Of a stretch of DNA of 64,000 nucleotides, positions 56,932 through 64,000 are shown piece by piece (positions within the stretch are counted from its first letter, which is position 1; each line of letters starts with the position of its first letter). Made by a program: the position numbers and the translations under genes. This stretch comes from Acidobacteria bacterium RIFCSPLOWO2_12_FULL_68_19 (GTDB taxonomy: Bacteria > Acidobacteriota > Vicinamibacteria > Vicinamibacterales > UBA2999): positions 1 through 64,000 of the forward strand of contig MELF01000035.1 of the NCBI GenBank assembly GCA_001767525.1. Reading direction: 5' to 3'. Below the pieces are notes generated by a model. The model did no database searches and was not told where the DNA came from. It saw only the letters and a list, made by a program, of their open reading frames with translations.

Positions 56932-58785
56932 TTAGCGCGCGGTTGGGCGAGCAGGGTGTAAGGAGGTTGTAAAAAGAGGGGCGCCGGCACAGCGCAGCGT
57001 GAGGGTGAACGTGCTGCCCCGGCCGGGCTCGCTCGTCACGGACAGGCTGCCGCCCATCGACTCGGCCACCTGCCTGGCGAGCGCCAGTCCGAGGCCGGTC
57101 CCATGGATCTGCGAGCGCCGGACCGAGGGACTCCGGTAGAACGGCTCGAAGATGTGCGGGAGGTCTTCCGGGGCGATGCCGATCCCGCGGTCCGAGACGC
57201 TGATCTGCACCTGCGTCTCGCCTCTCGGGTCGTCGATGCTCCGCGCGCGAATGCCGATCCAGCGCTCGTCGCGGCTGTACTTGAGCGCGTTCGTGATGAG
57301 ATTCTCCACGCACTGCGCCACCGCCATCCGTTCGCCGAGGATCGGCGGCAGGTCGGGCGGGACGTCGCGATCGATCGTGAACTGCGCGGCGCGAATGAGC
57401 CCTTCGGCGCTGGCGAGCGCGGTGTCGATGATCTCCGCTGGAGGCAGCGCCTGCACGACGTACCGCTGCTGGCCGTCGCGCGTGGCGGCAAACAGCAGGA
57501 CGCGTTCGACGAGACCGGAGAGCCGGTTCGCTTGCTCGCCAATCACCGACCCGTACTCCTGCAGCTGCGCCGGGCTCTCGACAACCCCGTTGGCGATGTT
57601 GTCGGCCGCCGATCCGATGATGGTGAGCGGCGTGCGCAACTCGTGCGACACGGCCGTGACGAAGTCCATCTGGAGGCGCGCGAGCCGCTGCGCTCGGACG
57701 CTCGTGATCACCAGCATCGACAGGCTGAGGACAAGGAGGAACAGCGCGCCGAAGCTCAGCGCCAGCCCGCGTCGCTGCATGTCGGCCACGAACGCGCCGA
57801 GCGGGCCGCCGCGCCGGTGCCGCACCACGAGCTGCCAGTCGTCCGAGGTCGGCATCTCGCGCAGCAGCGGAAACCAGCTGATGCCGACGGCGGCTGTCGG
57901 GCCGCTGTTCTCCGATGGCCGGTGGAAGATCGAGATCGGCGACGACTGATCCGCCGCGCGGCCGAAGACGTCCATCCGTCCGTCGGCGTCGACCACCTCC
58001 GTCTCGCCGAAGCCGGCATCCGACGCGTAGATCACGCGCTGCGGCGGCGAGCCGCCGACCACGGCGACTTCGTAGTCGAGACCGTCGGTGCCCTGGAAGT
58101 AGCGATGCGCCAGGTCGGGCAGGATGCGGGAGCGAAGGACCTGTTCGTCGAGCTCGATGACGAGCCACTGCACCGCGCGCCCGCCCGCCGCGGCGCGCGA
58201 GGCGGCGGAGTCGAGGCCGAGCGGCCGGATGAGCGCCGGAATCGCCGGCTCGAACCGCCAGTCGCGCAGCGCCGCGCCGATGTTGTAGAAGCTCTCGGTG
58301 AGTTGACGTCCGGCCGGCGGCGCCGACTCCGGCGCCTCCGGGATCGACGCCTGGAGGTCGACGGCCAGCGTGCCGAGCGACGCGGGCCATTCCACCCGCG
58401 AAAAGATGCCGCTGTCGGCGTGAAGCCTGAACGTCTGCAGGCGTCCATCGCCGGGCGTGCGGTCGATCACGTGGACGTTCGCCACCAGCTCCGGATATCG
58501 GGCGATTGACCGCCACTCGGCGAACCGGCCGGCAAACTGGTTGACGTCGTTCTCGGGCGAGAACTCGGCGGCCATGCGGATGGTCAGGCACACCTCGGAG
58601 AGGTTGCGGAACAGATCCAGGTGCCAGTTGACCATCGACAGCTGCAAGGCGTCGGCGAGCCGCACGCCGGTCGCCTCGCTCGCCTGGCGATTCCCGCGGT
58701 ACTGCAGTACTGCCAGTCCGACGATGGCCGCGGCGGTGAGAGCGAGGACCGCCGCCAGCCCGGCCCGTTCCCGGAGGAGCTTCAT
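56932..58785 (-). CDS. Membrane sensor histidine kinase
   Basis: This is a 617-aa kinase. TM1 is at about 8-28, a large extracytoplasmic domain (about 30-330) has no family that I recognise, and TM2 is at about 340-360. HisKA has the phospho-His in VSHELRTP near 380. HATPase has the N box QCVENLITNALKYS, G1 SDRGIGIAPEDLP, F box IFEPFYRS, and G2 GTGLGLALAR. It starts 10 bp after its response regulator and precedes the TonB receptor by 24 bp. Its last codons overlap the second TGTAAGGA repeat. Confidence 0.94.
   Translation of the reverse strand: MKLLRERAGLAAVLALTAAAIVGLAVLQYRGNRQASEATGVRLADALQLSMVNWHLDLFRNLSEVCLTIRMAAEFSPENDVNQFAGRFAEWRSIARYPELVANVHVIDRTPGDGRLQTFRLHADSGIFSRVEWPASLGTLAVDLQASIPEAPESAPPAGRQLTESFYNIGAALRDWRFEPAIPALIRPLGLDSAASRAAAGGRAVQWLVIELDEQVLRSRILPDLAHRYFQGTDGLDYEVAVVGGSPPQRVIYASDAGFGETEVVDADGRMDVFGRAADQSSPISIFHRPSENSGPTAAVGISWFPLLREMPTSDDWQLVVRHRRGGPLGAFVADMQRRGLALSFGALFLLVLSLSMLVITSVRAQRLARLQMDFVTAVSHELRTPLTIIGSAADNIANGVVESPAQLQEYGSVIGEQANRLSGLVERVLLFAATRDGQQRYVVQALPPAEIIDTALASAEGLIRAAQFTIDRDVPPDLPPILGERMAVAQCVENLITNALKYSRDERWIGIRARSIDDPRGETQVQISVSDRGIGIAPEDLPHIFEPFYRSPSVRRSQIHGTGLGLALARQVAESMGGSLSVTSEPGRGSTFTLTLRCAGAPLFTTSLHPARPTAR
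56957..56975. promoter_or_regulatory. Direct repeat TGTAAGGA-N3-TGTAAAAA upstream of TonB receptor
   Basis: It has the same boxes and the same 11-bp period as 53622-53640. It lies within the kinase 3' end, about 50 bp before the receptor start. The adjacent OmpR-type regulator is the likely ligand. Confidence 0.6.
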
Positions 58786-58795
58786 CGACCCCTGC

Positions 58796-59479
58796 CTATG
58801 CCTTGAACTTGTACCCGATCCCCTGCACCGTGAGGAAGAATCTCGGCTGCCGCGGGTCCTCTTCGAGCTTCTGCCGCAGGCTGGCGACGTGGACGTCGAC
58901 GGTCCGCGTGAACGTGGCGGCGCTGTAGCCCCAGACCCGGGTCAGGAGATCCTCTCGCGAGAGCGTGGTCCCCTGGTTCTCGAGAAAGAAACGCAGGAGC
59001 TGGAACTCGCGCGCCGACAGGCTGACGACCTTGCCGTCGCGCACGACCTCCGTGCCGCGAACGTCAACTCGGACCCGTCCGAACTCGTAGACCGCCTGCG
59101 GCACCGACGGCCGCGTCGGCGCGCGGCGGAGCAGCGCTTCGATACGCGCCAGCAGCTCCGGCACCTTGAACGGTTTGGTCACATAGTCGTCGGCGCCGAT
59201 CTTCAACCCGGCGACCTTGTCGGGCGTCCGGCCGCGCGCGGTGAGCATCAGGATCGGCGTAATCACGCCCGACCCGCGGATGCCGCTGCACACATCGAGG
59301 CCGTCGCGGCGCGGCAGCATGATGTCGAGGATGATCAGATCGAACGGCAGCTGGGTCGCCTTGGCGAATCCTTCCTCGCCGTCGGCCGCGCAGTCGACGA
59401 GGTACCCCTCCTTGCGCAGGCGGTCGCCAAGCGTCATGCGCAGCGCGTGCTCGTCTTCGACGAGCAGGATGCTGTCCAT
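58796..59479 (-). CDS. OmpR/PhoB-family response regulator
   Basis: This 227-aa protein has a receiver domain with acidic pocket VEDE, phospho-Asp in LIILDIMLP near residue 51, Thr in MLTAR and Lys in VTKPF. The C-terminal winged helix (about 125-227) has VVSLSAREFQLLRFFLENQGTTLSREDLLTRVWG and RTVDVHVASLRQKLEEDP. It pairs with the kinase 10 bp downstream and is the candidate binder of the two TGTAAGGA repeats. Start at ATG 59477-59479 (MDSILLVEDE). Confidence 0.95.
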   Translation of the reverse strand: MDSILLVEDEHALRMTLGDRLRKEGYLVDCAADGEEGFAKATQLPFDLIILDIMLPRRDGLDVCSGIRGSGVITPILMLTARGRTPDKVAGLKIGADDYVTKPFKVPELLARIEALLRRAPTRPSVPQAVYEFGRVRVDVRGTEVVRDGKVVSLSAREFQLLRFFLENQGTTLSREDLLTRVWGYSAATFTRTVDVHVASLRQKLEEDPRQPRFFLTVQGIGYKFKA

Positions 59480-59517
59480 ACCGTGCGTTGACACGTCAGC
59501 ATAACGCGGTTCGGTGT

Positions 59518-59523
59518 TATTCT
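59518..59523 (+). promoter_or_regulatory. -10 hexamer TATTCT, 8 nt before GAF-protein ATG
   Basis: TATTCT plus GTGGCGAC leads to ATG 59532. Leaderless geometry; it supports this start over GTG 59514. Confidence 0.5.
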
Positions 59524-59531
59524 GTGGCGAC

Positions 59532-60713
59532 ATGCAGAAGCGATCGGGTCCAGTCACGGTACTGACGCTGCTGCTTGCCACCTTCCTGGCCGCAGCCTTG
59601 CTCTTCTGGACCATCGACCGGCGCAGCGCGGGCGCGTTGGCCGCCGCGGAGGCCGTCACGACGCACCTCGACCGGATGCGCGACGCGATTGCCGAGATCG
59701 GCGCCGCGCAGCAGAGCTACGTCGCGCCGGGGCAGCTCGACGAGCCGTGGTTCGAGCGCACGGCGACGCTCGTCGGCGAACTGCGCGGCGGGATCGCGGC
59801 CGTCCAGCCGCGCCTTCGATCGGAGGCGGCGGCCGCCGCGCTGCAGGGCCTTGCCGAGTCGCTCGACGCGCTCGAAGCAGCCGACGCGCGCACGCGCCAG
59901 AACCTGAGCCTCGGACAGGAGCTGATGGCGGCGGATGTGATCTTCAGCGACGGCCGCAACCTCCTGGACGGCATGGCCGGACGACTGCGCGACCTGCGGC
60001 ACGCCGAGCGCGGCGCATCCAGCGCAGCGCTGGCGACCGACGCGCGCGCGCGATGGGCCACCTTGGCCCTGCTCGCGCTGACGTGGGTGGGCGCGGCGGG
60101 CGCCTTCTGGCGCGCGAGGCCCGGCTCCGCCGCTGTGCCCGAGATGCCTCGCGGGCCCAGGGTGCCGAAGGCGTCTGAGGTGCGACCCGACACTGCAGGC
60201 ACTCCAGGCAGCCGAGGCACCCTCGAGATCGATCTGTCCGCCGCCGCCGCGCTCTGCACGGATCTCTCGCGCGTCACCGATACGGCGGCGCTGGCGGCGC
60301 TCCTGGGACGGACGGCGTCGGTCCTCGACGCCTCAGGAGTGCTGCTCTGGATGAGCGCGGGCGAGCAGCTCTTCGCCGTCCTCGGTCACGGCTACGCGCC
60401 GGAGCATCTGGGTCGCTTTGGTCCGATCGCCTGCATCGCCGACAACGCCGCGGCAGCGGCGTGGCGGACGGGGCGGCTCAGCGTGGTTGCCGGCGACGGC
60501 ACGACGTCGGGAGGGCTGGTGGCGCCGATGTTCGGCCCCTCCGGCTGCATCGGCGTCCTGGCACTCGAGATTCGTCACGGCCGCGAACAGGAGCCGGCGG
60601 CGCAGGCGGTGGCGGCAATGGTGGCCGCCCAATTGGCGACCGCGGTGGCCGCGTGGCCCGCCGCGAGCGTCCCGCCGGCGGGCGTGAAGGAACCTGCGGC
60701 CCGGACGGCGTAG
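59532..60713 (+). CDS. Membrane protein with four-helix sensor-like region and GAF-like domain
   Basis: This is a 393-aa protein. TM1 (about 9-28) and TM2 (about 178-197) enclose an Ala-rich helical extracytoplasmic region (EAVTTHLDRMRDAIAEIGAAQQSYV...), like CHASE3 or chemoreceptor bundles. A Pro-rich linker follows. Residues about 235-375 look like a GAF domain (LCTDLSRVTDTAALAALLGRTASVLDASGVLLWM...GVLALEIRHG). No kinase, GGDEF or HAMP domain is visible, so the output is unknown. It is divergent from the response-regulator gene and may belong to the same signalling unit. Confidence 0.75.
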   Translation: MQKRSGPVTVLTLLLATFLAAALLFWTIDRRSAGALAAAEAVTTHLDRMRDAIAEIGAAQQSYVAPGQLDEPWFERTATLVGELRGGIAAVQPRLRSEAAAAALQGLAESLDALEAADARTRQNLSLGQELMAADVIFSDGRNLLDGMAGRLRDLRHAERGASSAALATDARARWATLALLALTWVGAAGAFWRARPGSAAVPEMPRGPRVPKASEVRPDTAGTPGSRGTLEIDLSAAAALCTDLSRVTDTAALAALLGRTASVLDASGVLLWMSAGEQLFAVLGHGYAPEHLGRFGPIACIADNAAAAAWRTGRLSVVAGDGTTSGGLVAPMFGPSGCIGVLALEIRHGREQEPAAQAVAAMVAAQLATAVAAWPAASVPPAGVKEPAARTA

Positions 60714-60774
60714 GCGTTGCCGTCCGCCGATCTTCCTACAGCGCAGGCGATCCCGAGCCGACATCTAGATCGAC

Positions 60775-61992
60775 ATGCTCTTCCCACTTCTGCTCGCTGT
60801 GGTGCTCCTCGTCCCCGCGGCCGGATCCGCCTTTGCGCAGGTCGGCCCGACGTCGGCAGAGGCGATCCAGCTGGCCAACGACGGCAGAAGCGCGGAGGCG
60901 CTCGCCTCCTTCCAGCGCCTGGCCGCGGCGAACCCGAACGATCACGAGGCGCGGCTCTGGATCGCCCGCCTGCACGATCGTCTGGGGCATCCCGACGAGG
61001 CCGAGTCGGTCTATCGCAGCGTGCTGCTGGAGGATCCGGCCAACCTCGACGCGGCGCTCGGCGTGGCCTCGACCCTGCTCGCGCGCGAGGAAGCCGCCGA
61101 GACGATCGAGCTGCTGGAGGCCATCGAAGAACGGGCGCCCCGGAACGCGGAGGTGCTGGCGCTGCTCGGACGGGCGCACCGGCTGGCCGGGCGCACCGAT
61201 CGGGCGATCGCGTACTTCCGACGCGCCGTCGCGATCGCGCCGACCGCGGAGCATCGTCTTCGCCTGGAGGACGCGCGGCTGTCGTACCTTCATCGCATCG
61301 AGACCCGCGGCTTCACCGAGCAGTTCAGCGGCAGCGCCCCGGACAGCCGGAACGGCGACCTGACGGTGAACGTTCGCCTCTCCGAGCGGCTCCGGATCCT
61401 CGGCCGCGGACAGGTGCAGCGCAAGTTCGCGGTGTCCGAGCAGCGCGGCGGCGGCGGCGTCGAATGGCGCTGGCGGAGGGCGACTTCGCTGCGGGGACAC
61501 GTGCTGGTGGGGCCCGATAACCTCGTCATGCCCGAGGGCGACGTGCTCGGAGAGCTGGACTACACGTTCGGGCAGGCGACATGGACGGCTACGGTCCGCT
61601 ACTTCGATTTCGCCGGCGCGCGGACGACGTTCGTCTCGCCGGCGGTGTCGTGGCGGGCGTCCGCGCGCGCCACGTGGGCACTCCGCTACGCCATGTCGTT
61701 CACTGATTCGAACCGCCAGACGTCATACGAGATCGGCCACACCGCGCACGTGCGCGCCGCGTACCGGCTCCACCGGCGGCTCTGGTTGCAGACGGGTTAT
61801 GCGGCCGGTGTCGAGGATTTCGACAACTTCTCGAGCGACCGGATCGGCGACTTCCGGGCGAGCACGGTGTCCGGCGGCTTCCGGCTGGATCTGCCGACGT
61901 TGACGACCGTTGTGGGCGGCTACGAGCACCAGTGGCGGCGCCGAAACATCGACATGGGCCGTATGACCGTCGGGCTGCAGCAGCGCTTCTGA
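60775..61992 (+). CDS. TPR protein with C-terminal outer-membrane beta-barrel (YaiO-like)
   Basis: This 405-aa protein has a signal peptide (FPLLLAVVLLVPAAGSAFAQ). Tetratricopeptide repeats cover about 25-165 (GRSAEALASFQRLAAANPNDHEARLWIARLHDRLGHPDEA and two to three more). The remaining 220 residues alternate hydrophobic and polar residues and end VGLQQRF with a terminal Phe, as in outer-membrane barrels. The TPR-plus-barrel order recalls YaiO and surface-assembly proteins. Cargo unknown. Confidence 0.82.
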   Translation: MLFPLLLAVVLLVPAAGSAFAQVGPTSAEAIQLANDGRSAEALASFQRLAAANPNDHEARLWIARLHDRLGHPDEAESVYRSVLLEDPANLDAALGVASTLLAREEAAETIELLEAIEERAPRNAEVLALLGRAHRLAGRTDRAIAYFRRAVAIAPTAEHRLRLEDARLSYLHRIETRGFTEQFSGSAPDSRNGDLTVNVRLSERLRILGRGQVQRKFAVSEQRGGGGVEWRWRRATSLRGHVLVGPDNLVMPEGDVLGELDYTFGQATWTATVRYFDFAGARTTFVSPAVSWRASARATWALRYAMSFTDSNRQTSYEIGHTAHVRAAYRLHRRLWLQTGYAAGVEDFDNFSSDRIGDFRASTVSGGFRLDLPTLTTVVGGYEHQWRRRNIDMGRMTVGLQQRF

Positions 61993-62124
61993 TCGCCCAT
62001 CGTCTGTCAGCGCTGTGAGTCCCGCCGAGCCGCGCCCGGGGCCACGTGACGGGTCAGATGAACGCTCGTGCCGTCTTCGGCGGACGATCGATCAGGATGG
62101 ACTCGCCCGAAGACAACCGGCAGA
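61993..62124. other. Convergent intergenic gap
   Basis: 132 bp lie between convergent gene ends. I see no clear hairpin, word element or gene. Confidence 0.5.
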
Positions 62125-63888
62125 TCACATCGTGATCCGGACCGCGACCGCGGTCATGTCATCGTACTGGGGTGCGGGGCCGCGAAAAGCGGTGACCGCG
62201 TCGAAGATGGCGTCGACGATCATCCGGGCGGGCTCGCGCCGGTGGGCACTGACGATCTCGCACACGCGCTTCGAGCCGAACTCGGCGCCCTGCTCGTTCA
62301 CCGCTTCGTAGATCCCGTCCGTGCAGAACACGTACACGTCGCCGCCTTCGAGCGGCATCGTCACCTCGTCGTAGACGACGTCCGGAAACGACCCGAGCGG
62401 CACGCCGGGAAGGGCGATCTGGCCGCATTCCTCCCCGGTGCTGCGGATCGGGTAGGGCAGCCCGGAGTTCGAGATGGTGAGCGTCCGCCGCTTCAGGTCG
62501 AACAGGGCGTAGCACAGCGTGCAGTAGTACGCCTCGAGCTGGCGCTCGTGCAGGATGGTGTTCATCGCCTGCAGCACGCCGGACGCGCTGAACCGCTCCG
62601 GCGCGTAGCGGCGGCGGAAGGTTCGCGACCGGACCAGCTCGGCCGCGAACGCGGCGTACAGCGCCGCCGGGACTCCCTTTCCGGAGACGTCGCCGACGGC
62701 GACGACCAGGCTGTTCGGCTCCGGTGTGAGGAAATCGTGGATGTCGCCGCCGAGCTCGCGCGCCGCCGCAAAACGGCCGGCGACGTCGGCGTGCCGAAGC
62801 CGCGCCGGCGGCCCCGTCGGTAACAGCGCCCGCTGCACGCGCTGGGCGAACTCAAGCTCGCGCTCGATGCGCTCCTCGTTCCGCCGCACTTCCTCGTAGA
62901 GGCGTGCGTTCTCGATCGCCACCGCCGCCTGGCTCGCCAGCAGCGTGACCAGCTCCTTGTGCTCCTTGGTGAAGGCGTCGAGCTCAGGGCTTTCGAGATC
63001 GATCACGCCGATGCAGCGCTCCTTGAGGAGCATCGGCGCCACGAGCTCGGAGCGGACGTCGGGGACCAGATTGAGGTAGCGCGGATCCTGCGACACGTCG
63101 GAGACGAGGACCGCCTCCTTGTGGAGCGCCGCCCAGCCGACGAGGCCGCTGCCGAGCTTCACGCGCTTCGACGTCGGATCCTCGCCGTAGCTGACGGCGA
63201 ACTTCATCTCGAGCTCGCCGGTCGCCTCGTTGAGGAGGAGGATGCCGAACGTCCGATAGTCGATCAGGCGCTTGGTGAGGTTTGCGATGCGCGTCAGCAG
63301 GACTTCGGGGTCGAGGATGGACGATATCTCGCGGCCGATTTCCGCCAGCGTCTCCAGCGTCTCGACGTACTGCCGCTCCGCCTTGAAGAGGCGCGCGTTC
63401 TCGATCGCCACGGCCACGTGCGCGGCGAACTGGCGCAGCAGCGCCTCGTCCTGCGGCGAGAACGCGTCGGTCGTTTCCGCCAGCAGGTTGAGCGCGCCAA
63501 TGACCTTGCCCTTGCGCCGGATCGGCACAGCGAGCTGCGACAGCATGTTCCTCAGCGGGCCGGCGTACCGCGGTTCGCGGCGGATGTCGTTGACGAGAAT
63601 CGGCCGGCCTTCCTCCACCGCCGCGCCGACCACGCCCTGGCCGAGGCGCAGCCGCTGCTTCAGGATCGCGTCGTCGGGATAGCCCGTGGCATAGGCGATG
63701 CGCAGCTCCTGCCGCGCCCCCTCGAGCAGATAGACCGAAAAGGCGTTGAACCGCGTGAGCCTGGCGATGAGCTGCGGAATCTTCGCGAGCAGCTCCTCGA
63801 GATCGAGCACCGCCGTGACTTCGCGCCCGAGTTCGAACAGCGTCGACAGCAGTTCGGTGTCGCTCGGAGGGCGGGGTTGCACGTGCAT
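62125..63888 (-). CDS. GAF-GAF-PP2C (SpoIIE/RsbU-type) serine phosphatase
   Basis: This is a 587-aa soluble protein. Two GAF domains occupy about 20-165 (FNAFSVYLLEGARQELRIA...) and about 185-345 (YRTFGILLLNEATGELEMK...GVIDLESP). A coiled coil (NEERIERELEFAQRVQRALLPTGPP) leads into the PP2C/SpoIIE domain (about 365-587) with metal motifs LGGDIHDF, AVGDVSGKGVPAAL, FCTDGIYEAVNEQG and QYDDMTAVAVRI. It would act in a partner-switching pathway by dephosphorylating an anti-anti-sigma factor. No such partner is in the window. ATG 63886-63888 chosen; TATAAT lies 19 nt upstream. Confidence 0.94.
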   Translation of the reverse strand: MHVQPRPPSDTELLSTLFELGREVTAVLDLEELLAKIPQLIARLTRFNAFSVYLLEGARQELRIAYATGYPDDAILKQRLRLGQGVVGAAVEEGRPILVNDIRREPRYAGPLRNMLSQLAVPIRRKGKVIGALNLLAETTDAFSPQDEALLRQFAAHVAVAIENARLFKAERQYVETLETLAEIGREISSILDPEVLLTRIANLTKRLIDYRTFGILLLNEATGELEMKFAVSYGEDPTSKRVKLGSGLVGWAALHKEAVLVSDVSQDPRYLNLVPDVRSELVAPMLLKERCIGVIDLESPELDAFTKEHKELVTLLASQAAVAIENARLYEEVRRNEERIERELEFAQRVQRALLPTGPPARLRHADVAGRFAAARELGGDIHDFLTPEPNSLVVAVGDVSGKGVPAALYAAFAAELVRSRTFRRRYAPERFSASGVLQAMNTILHERQLEAYYCTLCYALFDLKRRTLTISNSGLPYPIRSTGEECGQIALPGVPLGSFPDVVYDEVTMPLEGGDVYVFCTDGIYEAVNEQGAEFGSKRVCEIVSAHRREPARMIVDAIFDAVTAFRGPAPQYDDMTAVAVRITM

Positions 63889-63907
63889 GGCTGGACGGGT
63901 CGTTCGA

Positions 63908-63913
63908 ATTATA
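63908..63913 (-). promoter_or_regulatory. -10 TATAAT of phosphatase gene, overlapping fabZ -10
   Basis: Exact consensus TATAAT on the minus strand, 19 nt before the phosphatase ATG. It shares four bases with TATACT (63910-63915) on the plus strand. Confidence 0.55.
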
Positions 63914-63915
63914 CT
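63910..63915 (+). promoter_or_regulatory. -10 TATACT of fabZ, overlapping phosphatase -10
   Basis: TATACT lies 9 nt before GTG 63925. The two RNA polymerases could not bind at once, so the divergent genes would exclude each other at this site. Confidence 0.5.
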
Positions 63916-63924
63916 GGAGGCTTC

Positions 63925-64000
63925 GTGGCCACCTCCCTCACGCTGCCGCTCGACCACGCCGCGATCGAGCGGATCCTCCCGCACCGGTATCCCTTCTTGC
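63925..64000 (+). CDS. fabZ: 3-hydroxyacyl-ACP dehydratase FabZ, 5' end only
   Basis: The window ends inside this gene. The 25 visible residues (ATSLTLPLDHAAIERI, then LPHRYPFL) contain the FabZ hallmark I-x-x-I-L-P-H-R-Y-P-F-L, with His as the catalytic base. FabZ dehydrates 3-hydroxyacyl-ACP in fatty acid synthesis and is often next to lpxA/lpxD. GGAGG lies 4 nt before GTG 63925, a clear start. Confidence 0.88.
   Translation, partial: MATSLTLPLDHAAIERILPHRYPFL

Noticed and set aside
62125-63984. Longer N-terminus for the GAF-GAF-PP2C protein up to 63984
   Set aside because: The extra 32 residues would overlap fabZ and both -10 boxes. The protein-like text starts at ATG 63888.

Overview
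The window is a compact, GC-rich bacterial chromosome segment with about 50 genes on both strands. It has no rRNA, tRNA, CRISPR array, insertion sequence or prophage that I can see. The gene content points to Acidobacteriota, probably class Vicinamibacteria. Evidence for this (inference, no search was run) includes two VWFA-related Acidobacterial-domain proteins, a giant Oar-type TonB-dependent receptor with an N-terminal carboxypeptidase-regulatory-like domain, a PadR-controlled RND efflux operon, S9 and M1 peptidases with Sec signals, and a CHRD protein.

Layout. 0-6.5 kb: a GspE/PilB-type ATPase and a J-domain protein (minus), a degenerate GGDEF protein, a small membrane protein without an ordinary start codon, inositol-3-phosphate synthase and a methyltransferase. 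6.8-14.3 kb: VWA protein, ZIP transporter, BON protein, lipoprotein, DNA polymerase I with a degraded proofreading domain, and a PcnB-type nucleotidyltransferase. 14.3-17.9 kb (minus): a serine-synthesis operon DUF1015-serA-serC. 18-20.9 kb: rmuC, glnS. 21-25.2 kb (minus): beta-CASP hydrolase, aminotransferase, 4-alpha-glucanotransferase. 25.2-28.4 kb: S9 peptidase, MetF-like protein. 28.6-31 kb (minus): SDR-VOC-cupin operon. 31.2-34.4 kb: CHRD protein, hypothetical protein, OmpA-like lipoprotein, second VWA protein. 34.5-46.8 kb (plus): aminotransferase, AI-2E-type permease, GT-C/YfhO-like membrane protein, KBL-type synthase, M1 peptidase, NuoG, CcdA, porin. 46.8-53.5 kb (minus): an orphan VapC fused in frame to a decayed TauE/SafE remnant, then padR-tolC-RND-MFP read from 53.5 kb down. 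53.6-59.5 kb (minus): response regulator, histidine kinase, TonB-dependent receptor. 59.5-64 kb: GAF membrane protein, TPR/beta-barrel protein, GAF-GAF-PP2C phosphatase, and the start of fabZ.

Three patterns run through the whole window. (1) Many intergenic gaps carry low-complexity 'word' elements: short words repeated directly and then as reverse complement, forming long imperfect hairpins. Different loci use different words, but several words recur verbatim far apart (34 bp at 28374 and 38894; 19 bp at 27450 and 37852; 11 bp at 6652, 31825 and 31840). Some have run into coding sequence, giving odd C-terminal tails (PcnB, GlnS, MalQ, S9 peptidase) and in-frame inserts (cupin, GT-C protein). 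(2) At least a dozen genes have a TAnnnT -10 hexamer 6-9 nt before the start codon, which implies leaderless mRNAs. (3) Two genes appear to start at codons other than ATG/GTG/TTG.

Regulatory logic can be read at one locus. A perfect TATCGAACTTCGATA palindrome sits on the tolC start, just below a TTGACC-17-TAGAGT promoter and next to padR. A direct repeat TGTAAGGA-N3-TGTAAAAA of OmpR-family geometry lies before the TonB receptor and again before padR. The two-component system may therefore control both the receptor and the efflux branch.
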